Origin: Mycogone perniciosa
Lineage: Eukaryota > Ascomycota > Sordariomycetes > Hypocreales > Hypocreaceae
Reading direction: 5' to 3'
Length of the DNA stretch: 64,000 nt
Assembly (NCBI GenBank): GCA_025331125.1
Contig: JAOALB010000009.1
Span: 186,001-250,000, forward strand
This document shows positions 1 through 10,529 of this stretch, piece by piece; positions within the stretch are counted from its first letter, which is position 1; each line of letters opens with the position of its first letter. The position numbers and the translations under genes were made by a program. Under the pieces are notes generated by a model. The model was given only the letters and a program-made list of their open reading frames with translations, made no database searches and was not told the DNA's origin.

Positions 1-448
1 AATATGTTTTTTTTTGTGTTAAACGGCTCTTTTCTTTTGTCCCTTTGCTTGTAAGCCATCTTGATTACGAACTTCACACTCTTCAGTAAAAGTCAAACAA
101 AGGGCTATGAATTACTTACTTCCTTGATAAAACTCTATAGATCTGTTTCCGACAATTTCGAAATAATTTTCCATGCCTCGACGCTTTGATAAATCATATT
201 GTTACGTTGCAACGTCAAAACTTCTGTTAATGCCACGGGCTGCAGGTGACATCGCGCACTGAAGCATCCACTATCGATAACGCGTGTTGGTCATTTAAGC
301 TTCCCTGAGAGAAAGTCACTTTCTGCTTCAAAGATCCCACACAAAAGATCCTCTCCCCGGTTGCATCGCTGGTTTGCTATTATCGGCGCTACACCAAAGA
401 ATTACTCCTTGAATCCGACTATCGAAGCAGAAGTTACGTGGAAACTCA
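1..448. other. 5' flank of the Pml1-like gene, no gene seen
   Basis: No convincing reading frame. AT-rich with a T run near position 7-15; the last 100 bases should be the promoter and leader of the downstream FHA gene. A 3' end of a gene lying left of the window cannot be excluded. Confidence 0.5.
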
Positions 449-1396
449 ATGGCGCCGGGAAAGGACTACGACAGCCACTCCCGTCACCGTCGAGACAGAG
501 ATGGAAACAGAGACGACAACGACGAGCCTCGGCACCGAGAAGACCGAAAGACTCAACGGCAAAGGCCGTCTGATCGTGACCGCGATCGTGACCACGAAAG
601 GCGCAGATCCCGTGATCGACGGCGTTCCCGAACACCGGAATCTTCCGCTCGACGACGCCGCAGCCGTGACGGCGAACGGGATCGAGGCCGGGACCGAAGC
701 GGTGATCGCGACCGAAGACGAAGACGATCGCGCGGTGAAAGGGATTCCCATAATCGTCGCCATCGCTCTGACGACGAGGGCTCAGAACATGGCAAAAGTC
801 GAGCGCTGGCTAGACGAAGGCAAAGCCCCATGAAAAGATCAGGACCTCTGCCTTCGCAGGCGGATTCGTTCGCCACTACGCAGACGGGTGGCGAGCCCGA
901 GAAACCTAAAGAGAAGCCTAATTTGGGAAACACGGGCCTGTTGGCGACCATGGCCAACACCGTGACTCAAGTTGATGGCTCCTCTACCGTTCTCAAGTAT
1001 CACGAACCACCCGAGGCGCGCAAGCCGTCACCACGCGACCAGTGGAAGCTCTTCGTTTTCAAGGGTGGAGACATTGTGGACACCATTGACCTGAGCTCGA
1101 GAACCTGTTGGCTTGTAGGGAGGGAAATGGCCATTGTTGACCTGTCGGCGGAGCATCCAAGCATTAGCAAACAACACGCCGTTATCCAGTTCCGCTACAC
1201 CGAGAAGACGACTGAGTTTGGAGACAAGATTGGCAAGGTGAAGCCATTCTTGATTGATTTGGAGAGCGCCAATGGCACGATTCTGAATGATAAGAAAATC
1301 TCCGGCAAAGAGTATCTACAGCTGAGGGACAAGGACATGATCAAATTCGGGCACAGCACACGCGAATACGTTATCATGCTTGCTCCAAGAGACTAG
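449..1396 (+). CDS. PML1: FHA-domain pre-mRNA retention/splicing factor, Pml1/SNIP1 family
   Basis: Single-exon gene of 315 residues. Residues 1-135 are almost entirely Arg/Ser/Asp/Glu (RS/RD-rich, like SNIP1 and other spliceosomal proteins). Residues 221-305 form an FHA domain with the expected signature: GR at 224-225, SxxH at 240-243 and NG at 275-276, the loops that bind phosphothreonine. Pml1 with Snu17 and Bud13 makes the RES complex, which holds unspliced pre-mRNA in the nucleus and helps activate the spliceosome; the family role is established, its use here is inferred. The ATG at 449 is the first that keeps the RS region in frame; TAG ends at 1396. It stands alone with about 1.2 kb of empty DNA downstream. 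Alternative: another RS-rich FHA nuclear protein, but the position of FHA at the extreme C-terminus fits SNIP1/Pml1 best. Confidence 0.87.
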   Translation: MAPGKDYDSHSRHRRDRDGNRDDNDEPRHREDRKTQRQRPSDRDRDRDHERRRSRDRRRSRTPESSARRRRSRDGERDRGRDRSGDRDRRRRRSRGERDSHNRRHRSDDEGSEHGKSRALARRRQSPMKRSGPLPSQADSFATTQTGGEPEKPKEKPNLGNTGLLATMANTVTQVDGSSTVLKYHEPPEARKPSPRDQWKLFVFKGGDIVDTIDLSSRTCWLVGREMAIVDLSAEHPSISKQHAVIQFRYTEKTTEFGDKIGKVKPFLIDLESANGTILNDKKISGKEYLQLRDKDMIKFGHSTREYVIMLAPRD

Positions 1397-2633
1397 AGTA
1401 TGCAATGCGGAAAACGTCGGTTTTTTTTTCCTACGGAAGAAGTCATCTTGTGACGATGAGGGACACAAATACGAAGATCAATGAGTCGCGGCAGGTCTCC
1501 GGGGATACACTAGGCGCAGTATGTTTCAAAAATTCTACGGATGAGGCGCATTTTACCACTGTGCTGATGTCCAACACATGGCTGTAGGGAGCACCAAGTG
1601 TCATTCGTGTACGGATGCCATCTGATCCATCCTTCCCATACAACGTGAGATGGACCCGTCGACTTCAACGTTACCTCTATTGGAAGACTGCCGGCGAGAA
1701 CGATGCTGGCCAGGCGGGGAGGTTCCGGTTAGCGAGTCGCCAAGAGTGAGGCTTTCAGGCATCAGAATACGAGAGAGCCTCTGGGCGGCTTCTCCAGAGT
1801 TTCGATCATGTCATCGAAGCTTTAAACTTTACGCCATCTTGAAGGCCCGATAATGGGACCAACAGCACTGTTGGTTACGCAAAGGACAGTGTTTGCGGCT
1901 CTACCAACAGTTCCACGAAACTGCCGGTTGACCAATGAATCTTCGGTTTCTTCTAATATCCAATGTCAGATCTGTGGCTCGCCTTGAGCCGGGCTAGACT
2001 ACCTTCCGCTCCCTACTTTAGTCTGCCGAGACGAGAGCCCATCTATTCCACATGGCACGTTTCCCCCCCATCTTCACCCTTGGTGTGCTCCATACGGTTG
2101 AAATAGACAGATTAGGCGGCATCTTGCCCAATATAGAACACGTCTCTGAAGTGACACATGTCTCAACGTCCCCAAGCGGAGAGATGACCATGCGCCGAAC
2201 TGGCCATCACTTTGCACTGTTGCATCTGTTGATCGCGTGGCTCATGGCGTGAGTCAATGGCTGAGCCACAGCTTCGCGAGTGCCGATGTCTGCCATGTGC
2301 CGTCTTCGCCTCGGTCCTGATAGCGTTTGCTTTTGGTGTGCTCTTTCTGGATGGACTTGCGAATCTGACTGCTCGCTTCGATATACCGCCAAGATGCATG
2401 AAGATGCGAGGCTGAAAACCATCTCCGCATTTCCTTGTAACAGTCGTCGTCGAATAGGAGAGGATTGTTTACTATAAAGACCACTTCTCTCTCTATCCAA
2501 AATCCAGAACAAGAATCCAAATCACCACTATACCAAACAAGCCACAAGAGACAGTCTCCTTTCTACTCTTGTGACACATCACTATCTGAGATCTTCAACT
2601 AAGAACAGGCGCTTCTTTACTGGACAACATGGT
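1397..2633. other. intergenic, no gene seen
   Basis: About 1.2 kb holding only short unrelated frames. The last 100 bases before the hydrolase are a pyrimidine/A-rich leader typical of fungal 5' UTRs. No tRNA box pattern was found. Confidence 0.5.
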
Positions 2634-4041
2634 ATGCACCCTTCCCCAGTAGCTATGGCTGCTACCCTTAACCACATCTCTGTCGCGTCCTTCCCCTTCT
2701 CATGGGAATCTATGTGCTCATTTCTGTGGCGCCTCCAGGGGTCAGTCAACCGATCGATCGCACGGTACGAGACGACCGCTGTGTACACACACCCCGATGC
2801 TAAAGTCGACATCGTCCTCGTGCATGGGCTGAACGGCGACCCGGGTAAGACATGGACAGCCAGCAATGGCACGTTCTGGCCCACCGATCTTCTGCCCACC
2901 GCCCTGAAGGGTGTGCAGGCCAACATACTAGTGTATGGCTATAACGCCGACGTCTACTCTCGGAGGAACGATAGAAGTGCGAGTGACAACTTCATTCATC
3001 AGCATGCTCAGACCTTGGTGACGAGCCTGACGCTATACCGACGAAGTGAGGGAACGTTCAAGAACCCCATCATCTGGGTTTGCCACAGTCTTGGAGGCAT
3101 TGTAGCCAAGAGAGCTCTACTTTACTCAAATGACCTGCGGGCGGCACACCACGAAGACTACAGATCAATCTTTGTGTCCACTTATGGCATCATGTTTCTT
3201 GGAACACCGCACACGGGCTCAGACGCTGCGACGTGGGGTTTGGTTCTTCAGGCCATGTCCGACGCTATCATTCCGAGGAAGTTCTTCGAGTCTGAATCTG
3301 TCTTGCTCCGGACGCTGAAGAAGGACAACGAGACGCTTTCCAATATCAACAACCACTTCCTGGATATCTATCAGCGATTCAAAATTCACATGGTTCATGA
3401 GAACCACAAGACTGACATTAAAGGCACCAAGTATGTCTCAAAACCAACACCCATTTCCTCCTGAAATCGTGAGTTTGTATTTGCTGACATGGTAATTTTA
3501 AGAATCATGGTTGTCGACCCTATTTCTGCTAGCCCGCAGCTTCCTGGCGTTACATACTACGGCGTCGAGGCCACCCATGCGCAGATGTGCAAGTTTGAGA
3601 ACGTCCGTTCCCCTGGTTTCAGAGCCCTGTCGACGGACATCCGGCAATGGGTGCTAGACGCACCGATCTTCATCAGCGTGAGGTGGCAGGTCGAAGAGGA
3701 AGATAAGACAGCACGGATGCAGCATGAAATACAGGAAAGAATGTCTCCATTCGTAAGCCAGTCCCCTATTGGCGTCGTCCGCCTCTGTCACCCGTCTAAT
3801 CTTGTCATAGAGGACTCCTCCTCAGGGGTTCATATCCCGCACGCCATCACCATCTCGCAACTTTGGCCTGAGCATGGTTCCCCAGAGACAAGGAACGGGC
3901 GAGGTCTATCCACAGGCCATGGTGCCGCGGAAACTGCTTGAGGCGGCTAGACAACATCAAAGCCCTGCGATTTACGTGTGTCCAGATATGGTAGAGAGCG
4001 AAGAGGGGGTGTACGAGTACATATTGAGGCGAGACGCTTGA
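2634..4041 (+). CDS. alpha/beta-hydrolase, SERAC1/DUF676-like lipase fold
   Basis: Three exons, 2634-3430, 3503-3752 and 3811-4041, joined by 72- and 58-nt GT-AG introns with frames that agree; 425 residues. Motifs: oxyanion segment HGLNG at 64-68, then WVCHSLGGIVAK around 148-159 with the nucleophile Ser152 in CHSLGG, a variant of GHSLGG common in fungal SERAC1-like proteins, and FLGTPH further on. The family is thought to be lipase/esterase or a lipid-remodelling enzyme; in fungi the same domain is also a frequent N-terminal effector domain of NLR-type proteins, but here there is no NACHT or repeat part. The start is uncertain: an alternative is ATG at 2629-2631 followed immediately by an intron (2632 to the AG before the GGG TCA codons), which would shorten the N-terminus by about 35 residues. 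Confidence 0.8.
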
Positions 4042-4502
4042 TGTTGTCGTTGTGGTAGTCTGTTTTGGTTTGCATAGAGAGTTCACTGGTTAGACTGGTT
4101 GATTGCATTATTCATTTCCTTTGTTCCTGTCTTTCTCTTTGGACATAGCTGTTTACTATTATGTGCTTTTGTTATGTTCCGAGACTTGGTTGGGGCTATA
4201 ATGTTGGTTATTTTTCACACGATTCTGGTCCGCGATAATTATGACTTTCTATTGCTTCATAGAATTACAGATATCTAACTAACCTCCTTCATTATACATA
4301 TGATGACGCTATCGTGAAAAGCGCACCTACCTGCGCCTGTTAAACCACGACATCGCTTATGAACACTTCGTAGGAACACACAATTATTCAACAAGTTCTT
4401 CGGTTTAATATTGAAATTGCAGACAGAATGAATACGCTATCCTGTCAACTACAACGTAGTATTAGAAAATTCCAAAGGGGTGGATAAAAAAAGCCGGTAC
4501 TA
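4042..4502. other. intergenic between two convergent genes
   Basis: AT-rich 3'-UTR type DNA of the hydrolase (+) and the secreted protein (-). Nothing else seen. Confidence 0.5.
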
Positions 4503-5412
4503 TCAAGGGGTGAGCGGGCGAGCAATCTCTTGAAGTGCACGGATGACCCTCTTCCTCAATCCATACGATGGCAACCCCTGGCTCAGACATCCATTCGGAG
4601 CAGCTTTGTAGCAGCGACGCTTGCCGCATCCACAGGAGCCATCATACACACAGAGATACCCAGGCTCTGCACAGCGTCCGTCCATATCACACTCTTTGGC
4701 TGTCGAGCACGGGCCGGTGACGTTCGTCTGAATATGGCCAGTCCATTCACTAGAGCCATCCAAGAAGGCCCCAACTTGGACACACGTGTTGCTGTCTCCA
4801 TTCCTGAGACAGCTGCACATGCCCTCGTTGCCAGAGCACGGGAAGCGAGTACCATCTGTGACGGCCGTTGCGGCAGGGCCACAACCAACATCTAGAGATG
4901 TTGTGATTGTTACAGTGACTGTCCGCGTCGGAAGCGTGGAGGTCGGCGGCGTGACTTTGGCCCAGCACTTGCACGCTGAAGAGAACTGCCCGTCTCCAGG
5001 GCATTGGTTTGTGGCAAATGTAGGGATAGCACTGGGGATCGTGGTCTGATTGCCATCGTGAGCCGTAGTGGTGATGTCGGCGGTAGAACGAGTAGTTGTG
5101 GATGTAGATGTAAATGTAGGCCTAGACGTAGAGGTTGAATTCGTTGCGCGTGTGATGTACTTTGTAATGGTACTCGTCACAGTCCTTTTTGACTTGGTTA
5201 GGCTACTTAGAGTATATCGTCTGAGGATTCACTTACCTTGGGGCAGGTGTTATAGTCGTCCGCAGGAAATCAATGCACATTGAGACTCGGGTTGCAATGG
5301 GAACGCCGATGCCTTCCCATGTTCCTGTGACATGGTTTGCGCAATTGTCTCCATGGCAGTCCGCAACAGCACGGATCGTGAGAAGGGTCAATGTTAGAAT
5401 GTATGATTTCAT
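4503..5412 (-). CDS. secreted Thr/Ser-rich, cysteine-rich protein of unknown function
   Basis: Two exons on the minus strand: 5412-5237 and 5184-4503, with a 52-nt intron (gtaagt donor, ctaac branch-like site, aag acceptor); 285 residues. Residues 1-17 (MKSYILTLTLLTIRAVA) are a clear signal peptide. The mature N-terminus starts with a small Cys motif (CHGDNC), followed by a Thr/Ser-rich linker at about residues 55-110 that should be O-glycosylated, then a Cys-rich C-terminal half; about 19 Cys in all, probably disulfide-bonded. The last 19 residues begin with LRKR, a possible Kex2 site, followed by a short amphipathic tail. No known catalytic motif. Such proteins are typical of fungal cell-wall adhesins and small secreted effectors; the role is unknown. 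It lies beside a large gene-poor stretch. Confidence 0.75.
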
Positions 5413-6995
5413 TTTGGCAGCACTTGAGACACTTGGAAAATAGAGAAATGAGTGAAAGTGACGATATCGAACTTCGCTTGAGGCAAGACAGATGCGAAGA
5501 CATCCATTTTAAATGCTCTTGGATGAGTTATACAACCAATTCACGTTGTCTTCGGTAGAGGTCTATGAGCTGAATCGCGACGATAATATCCCGAATGGCC
5601 GAGGAGTAAGATGTTTTGTGTGATTTCAGAACACTTCGAAGCGAAGCTTGTCAGCCTGAAACCTCGAGCTATGATTGCTAGATCTAAGCGGCGGAGCACT
5701 TGCTCGCTTTCTTCTCACTGAATTAGAACCAGAGTGTACCATTAATAGTAGACAGTGGTAGAAGAGTGAAGCTGTGCCGAGACATGAGAGCCTACTAGTA
5801 GGTCTAGGCTCATAGGCTAGGCGATACAAGGCAATGCCCAGAAACGTCACCGGTACTACATGCCGACTCGGCATGGACACTTGTCTTCAGCTCTATTGCA
5901 TCCCCCTGGAACAGGGAAACGTAACACCTACCATCTAATGAGAATTGGCGACAGGAAATTCTCGCCGTGACCTGAGACGTGGCATGCGCTGCCGAGCATA
6001 CCGGGTCACTATCTTGTCTCAAAATCAGCACGACGTCTTTCATGTCAACACTTGTAGACCGTAGACGGATAGACAGAATCAAACAGGGCCGGCATGAGAA
6101 ACAATGAGCGGAATACCAATGAGTACGAGCACGACGTTGCACAAGTCTGCCGCCAAGCCACCAAAGAATGTCGCGATAAAAACCCCTTGCAACCCTTGCG
6201 CTGATCTTGTGCCTGTTCTGGGCCAAGGATCATCCCATCCTGGCCTTAGCTGAACGAACAGCCATTGGATGGACATTTTTATGTAGGAAAAAATTCTGAA
6301 GATTGCCGAGTGATTTCTGTACGCCGATCTTATTCATTATTGATTGTATGTATCATTGTCTGTCTGTGCTCGTAAAGAGATGGCAGATGTATCTTTCATA
6401 CTCCGTACATGCTCATGGTCTGGGACTTGGCTCGGGACTCGGAGAGAGACTGTGTCCACCAAAGGAGCAGTAAGCGTAGGGCAGCTGGGGTGTAAATGCA
6501 AATCATGGAATCGGTACACTGGACGCTCAATGATCGAAGCAATGAGACACTTTTTGTCCCATCGTCCTCGAGTTTAGTTCACCGAGGAGATAGTAATATT
6601 AAGGACCGACAGAAATCTGTGGTATGACGCAGTTGGCTCTCAAAGTTCCTGGGACCGAATGTACAGCTGTACGGAATAGACAGGAAGAAGTTGATATGTA
6701 ACGGAGTACTCGTATCAATCAATGTGCAAGGTCGGGCCTTTCACCAATCCGCTTTGCTTGAATTTGGGGACCGGCCCCATTTGCCCATCTTGAGGCGCCT
6801 TTTGAAATGGGTCCGTAACAAGCATCCAGGAGATGACGTCAGGGAGGCTCCATCTCCGACGCCGTCCAGGCAGAGGCGAGGATCTCGATGCGTGTCTGGC
6901 CATTACGGGCGAGGATCCTATCTTATCGCGGCGTGATGGAAATGATCGCAGCAAGGAGGAGGTGATTGATGGGTGGTGAGTCCGGAATGGGCCGA

Positions 6996-7013
6996 GTGTG
7001 TGTGTGTGTGTGT
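6996..7013. repeat. (GT)9 microsatellite
   Basis: Perfect GT dinucleotide run read directly from the sequence, in intergenic DNA. Confidence 0.95.
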
Positions 7014-7089
7014 TCTATACCATACACCGTAGAAACGTACACCGTAGACACGGGAAAGCAAGGAACAAGACGGACAAGACAGGATCTGC

Positions 7090-7124
7090 TGTTCTGTTCT
7101 GTTCTGCTCTGTTCCGTTCTGTTC
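7090..7124. repeat. imperfect TTCTG pentanucleotide repeat
   Basis: About seven TTCTG/CTCTG/TTCCG units in tandem, intergenic. Confidence 0.9.
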
Positions 7125-8479
7125 CCTGGCCTCAGACTCCGTCTTGGCTGGACGGCTGGACGGCGGACGGTGCGGCAACGGCAGTCAACGGACAAGCCGC
7201 CTTTTCTGTGCCGGTAGCCGCTCACGGTTAGGCTGCCATGCAACCGTCAAGGATTACGCCCAAAAGTTGACGGTTTGTTGTTGTAAAAGTAAAGAAAGAT
7301 GTCGATCCGTCAAACTATTGTGACAGCGTGGGTTTTGTTACGTCGCTGGTGGAGACGTCCTGGTACGTACTCTGTACTGCATGCCGATCCCCCTATGCAT
7401 GGCGCTTGTGCGTACTCCGTACTGTGCGATGTGGTCATCAGGTGGACCAAAGGTACAGTGTTGAAATACCCAGGAGCCATGTTCATACGGAGTACTTGAT
7501 GTCTCGGCTACAACCACCCGCAGCATGAGGTACCCGTACCTTATAGCCACTCGGGGATTTTTCCAGTCTCACGTTAAACCTCATCTTCCTCCAACAACAA
7601 TCGTCCAACGAGTATCAAGGGGGAAATATTAGTTGCCCTCCGTTGTTCTACTCCTCTTCTAACGGCCAATTCCGCTGAAACAAACAAACAATTCTCAGTC
7701 TCCGCCTTGCTGACGGAGAGAATGAAAAGTTTGATGCTAGGTCGCCCTTTGCTGGGTTTGTCTTGAACGAAGCATGGAAGCGAACCGCTGAGATCCAGGG
7801 TCCCATATCGAAAAGTGGAAACTTGTTGCGCATGTATGGATCTCTTACATGCAAACTATGGAGCAAAGGATCTCTATCATCTCCTAATCTCCTGGCAAGG
7901 CGTCTCGCAGCACATTGCCGCCTTGACCTGCTATCGCCGTCTCCACCGTCCTCCGTCATAATGCTTGAGACGACTGCATCCTACGAGGGCTGGAGACACG
8001 AAAACAGAATACTTGAGACCGCGATAAAATGCCGCAGTTGCGTTATCGCCAGCCTCTCCACCATATGTCCACTCTGTTGCTCCAGAAGAGACAACATGGG
8101 CCGGTTTCCTTCCTGTCGTGCAGGCCGAGTCGTGAACGGCGCTCTTTCAAGGGGCTGCTTGGATCCACTACGGTGCTGAAATGACGGAGGCGGTGTTGAC
8201 ACTGGGAGAAAGAGGCGTCTTGGATGTACTTCCTGGCCGTTGAATGGCTGTACGACTCGCAAAAAGCTGGGCTGCTTGTTACAAGGAGGATAGAAGTATC
8301 AAGACATTAAAGATTCAAGTATTTAAGAAGTCAATGGACCCCCAAGATGGGTTCGATTCTATCATCAGCATCTACCTTACACATTCACCAAGAGCCCCTG
8401 AGCATCTACATTCCAGCTTGTCAACATTTCCCATATAACAGCATCGTTTATACAGACTCTTCGATCCAACTACATCAAA

Positions 8480-9415
8480 ATGGCTCCCTCTGCAATCACC
8501 CCCGAGACCTCCCCTGAGCGCTATGCCTGCGTCAAGAAGGCCGTCATCCAGAACCGATCTCACAGCAGCTCCGTCTCATCCGTCGCCTCCATCACCCTCA
8601 ACGACGGCAACACTATCCCCCAGGTCGCCCTAGGTGTTTACAAGGCCCCCATCGGCCAGGAGACCGAGGACGCCATCACGGCTGCACTTGATGCCGGCTA
8701 CCGCCACATTGACTCTGCCGCTCGATATGCCAACGAGGAGGCCTGTGGACGCGCTATCAGTCGCTGGATGGAGAAGACCGGAACTCCCCGCGAGGACATC
8801 TACGTCTGCTCCAAGTTGTGGGACTCTGACCACGGCTACGAAGCTACCTTCAATGCCCTCTGCTCCTCTCTCGATAAGCTTGGCCTCGAGTACCTTGACC
8901 TGTACCTGATCCACTCCCCTGCCCAGGACGAGCAGAAGCGACTTGAGAGCTGGCGTGCCCTGGAGACTGCTCAGAAGCTCGGCAAGGTCAGATCCATTGG
9001 CGTGTCCAACTTTGGCGCCGCGCACATCAACAACCTCCTCGAGAACGCCCGTGTTGTGCCCGCAGTCAACCAGGTTGAGGTGCACCCCTTCTGCCAGCGC
9101 GAGGCTCTGGTTGAGCTCTGCAACAAGCATGGCATCAAGATCGAGGCCTACTCCCCGCTGGCTCGGGGCAACAAGCTCGAGGACCCCACCATCAACGCCA
9201 TCGCTAAAAAGTATGGCAAGACCCCCGCTCAGATCCTGCTGAACTGGAATGCTTCCCGCGGCAACGTCGTCCTGCCTAAGAGCTTGACGCCCTCGCGCAT
9301 TGAGAGCAACCTTCAGAGCTTCGACTTTGAACTCGATCCCGAGGACATTGAGACTATCAACGGCCTTGGCTCTGAGAACTACGTCACTGGCAGCATGCAC
9401 AAGTCCAAGGACTAA
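8480..9415 (+). CDS. aldo/keto reductase (NADP-dependent, Gcy1/Ypr1-like)
   Basis: Single exon, 311 residues, good start context (tcaaaATGg). The catalytic tetrad is visible: Asp78 in GYRHIDSA, Tyr83 in ARYANE, Lys112 in VCSKLW and His145 in YLIHSP. The C-terminal NADPH-binding part (LPKSLTPSRIESN) is also present. The family reduces aldehydes and ketones in the cytosol; the closest characterised group is the fungal glycerol/2-methylbutyraldehyde reductases, but the natural substrate cannot be told from sequence. An N-terminal segment of about 35 residues precedes the barrel and is longer than in the yeast enzymes. Codon use is strongly biased to C-ending codons, which suggests high expression. 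Confidence 0.93.
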   Translation: MAPSAITPETSPERYACVKKAVIQNRSHSSSVSSVASITLNDGNTIPQVALGVYKAPIGQETEDAITAALDAGYRHIDSAARYANEEACGRAISRWMEKTGTPREDIYVCSKLWDSDHGYEATFNALCSSLDKLGLEYLDLYLIHSPAQDEQKRLESWRALETAQKLGKVRSIGVSNFGAAHINNLLENARVVPAVNQVEVHPFCQREALVELCNKHGIKIEAYSPLARGNKLEDPTINAIAKKYGKTPAQILLNWNASRGNVVLPKSLTPSRIESNLQSFDFELDPEDIETINGLGSENYVTGSMHKSKD

Positions 9416-10529
9416 ATGATTTACGACCATTTTTACGACATACGACATCTTTTTTTTGTGTATAGAGAGGGACTTTTTGGGCTGGATATATTATGGCTGC
9501 TTGATACGCCAAGAGGGAGGCGATATAGGACAACGTGAAAAACTTGACCACGCCATTGGGAATATTAGACAAATTGATCTTATTAGAGGGATAGGCTCTG
9601 GCGTTTGCACGGTATTCATCCTCGCAACACAGAGGGGAACACCATTCTTTGCGACTTTTTTATTCTTTGCTTTCGCATAACACCCAATACCAGCGAATCT
9701 TAGATATATACATATATACATACACAATTGTGCAATGAGTCTTCTCTCATCTCATTAGTGATCGACGTTGAAAACTTCACATGCTGTCTCACTTTGCCAA
9801 GGAATGACGTAGATCCAAAATGCATGTTCCTTAACGCCACTATCAGTGTCATATCATCAGGGTTAAGGTGGGGGTTCGATTCCTACATATTTTCCACCTT
9901 CGGAGCTCCCTCTTAGTCCACAATTCCGCGAAAATATTCTCTTAAAAAAGCAGATCTTTTCATGTTTTCATGTTTTTAGGGTTTCCCGTATTCCGTAGTC
10001 TTGGCGGACATGTAGTGATCGAAATGGGATTTAAAATCGTAAACGAAAAAAAAAGAGAAGGAGTCAAACGAAGACTCTTTTGCTTGGACAGAAGATGTGA
10101 TGGAGATGGAGATGGATTTGGATTTGGATATGTGATGGTGGGACAAGACAGATTGGATCGCCACGTGCGGCAAAGCAAGATGCAGCCCTATGTGCTCAGA
10201 AAAGCCCCTCACGATCCCACGATGGTGTCATACTACTAAAATCCTGTGAGAGAACTGCATATTGCTTGTGAGATAATACTACAAGTCAGTCAGTCCCTTG
10301 ACTAGAGTCAGTGATGTGGGCATGGCAAGTTTGTACTCATCATAAACGGTCGTCGCCGGAACTCTACGGCATCACATCATGATTGCTCAACAAAGAAGCG
10401 AGGTAATTCAAGAATTCGTTTTGAATATTAAAGTCCTAGCCCAGGTCTCTTTTATTTACAAACCCCTTCCCCCCAACCCCAAAACGCCACGAATCATGCA
10501 CTCATATCTCTAAAATCAGCAATCCTGCA
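9416..10529. other. intergenic between convergent genes
   Basis: 3' flanks of the reductase (+) and threonine aldolase (-). Contains TA-rich tracts near 9705-9725 and an A run near 10048. A tRNA-like T-loop string near 9869 was examined and rejected. Confidence 0.5.

Larger units (their letters stand above)
5413..8479. other. gene-poor region of about 3 kb
   Basis: Only short overlapping frames without start context, introns or recognisable motifs. It holds a (GT)9 run, a TTCTG-type repeat and three exact or near copies of the TACGGAGTAC palindrome (6399, 7412, 7486). The last several hundred bases are the promoter of the aldo/keto reductase. Confidence 0.5.

Noticed and set aside
449..960. 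Alternative long frames overlapping the Arg/Ser-rich N-terminus of the Pml1-like gene
   Set aside because: Repetitive CGA/GAC codons keep several frames open; only one continues into the FHA domain.
5810..6276. Hydrophobic minus-strand frames resembling a piece of a transporter
   Set aside because: Short, overlapping frames without start context or a recognisable motif; no adjacent exon completes a domain.
7648..8262. Three overlapping frames of about 100-140 residues on both strands
   Set aside because: Arg/Ser-rich low-information sequences in a promoter region, no domain, no splice logic.
8630..9448. Long 272-residue frame antisense to the aldo/keto reductase
   Set aside because: A shadow of the strongly codon-biased reductase gene; Leu/Val-rich without any domain.
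9850..9900. GGTTCGATTCC string looking like a tRNA T-arm
   Set aside because: No matching acceptor stem, no A-box (TRGYNNARNNG) upstream, and the T stem has a mismatch.
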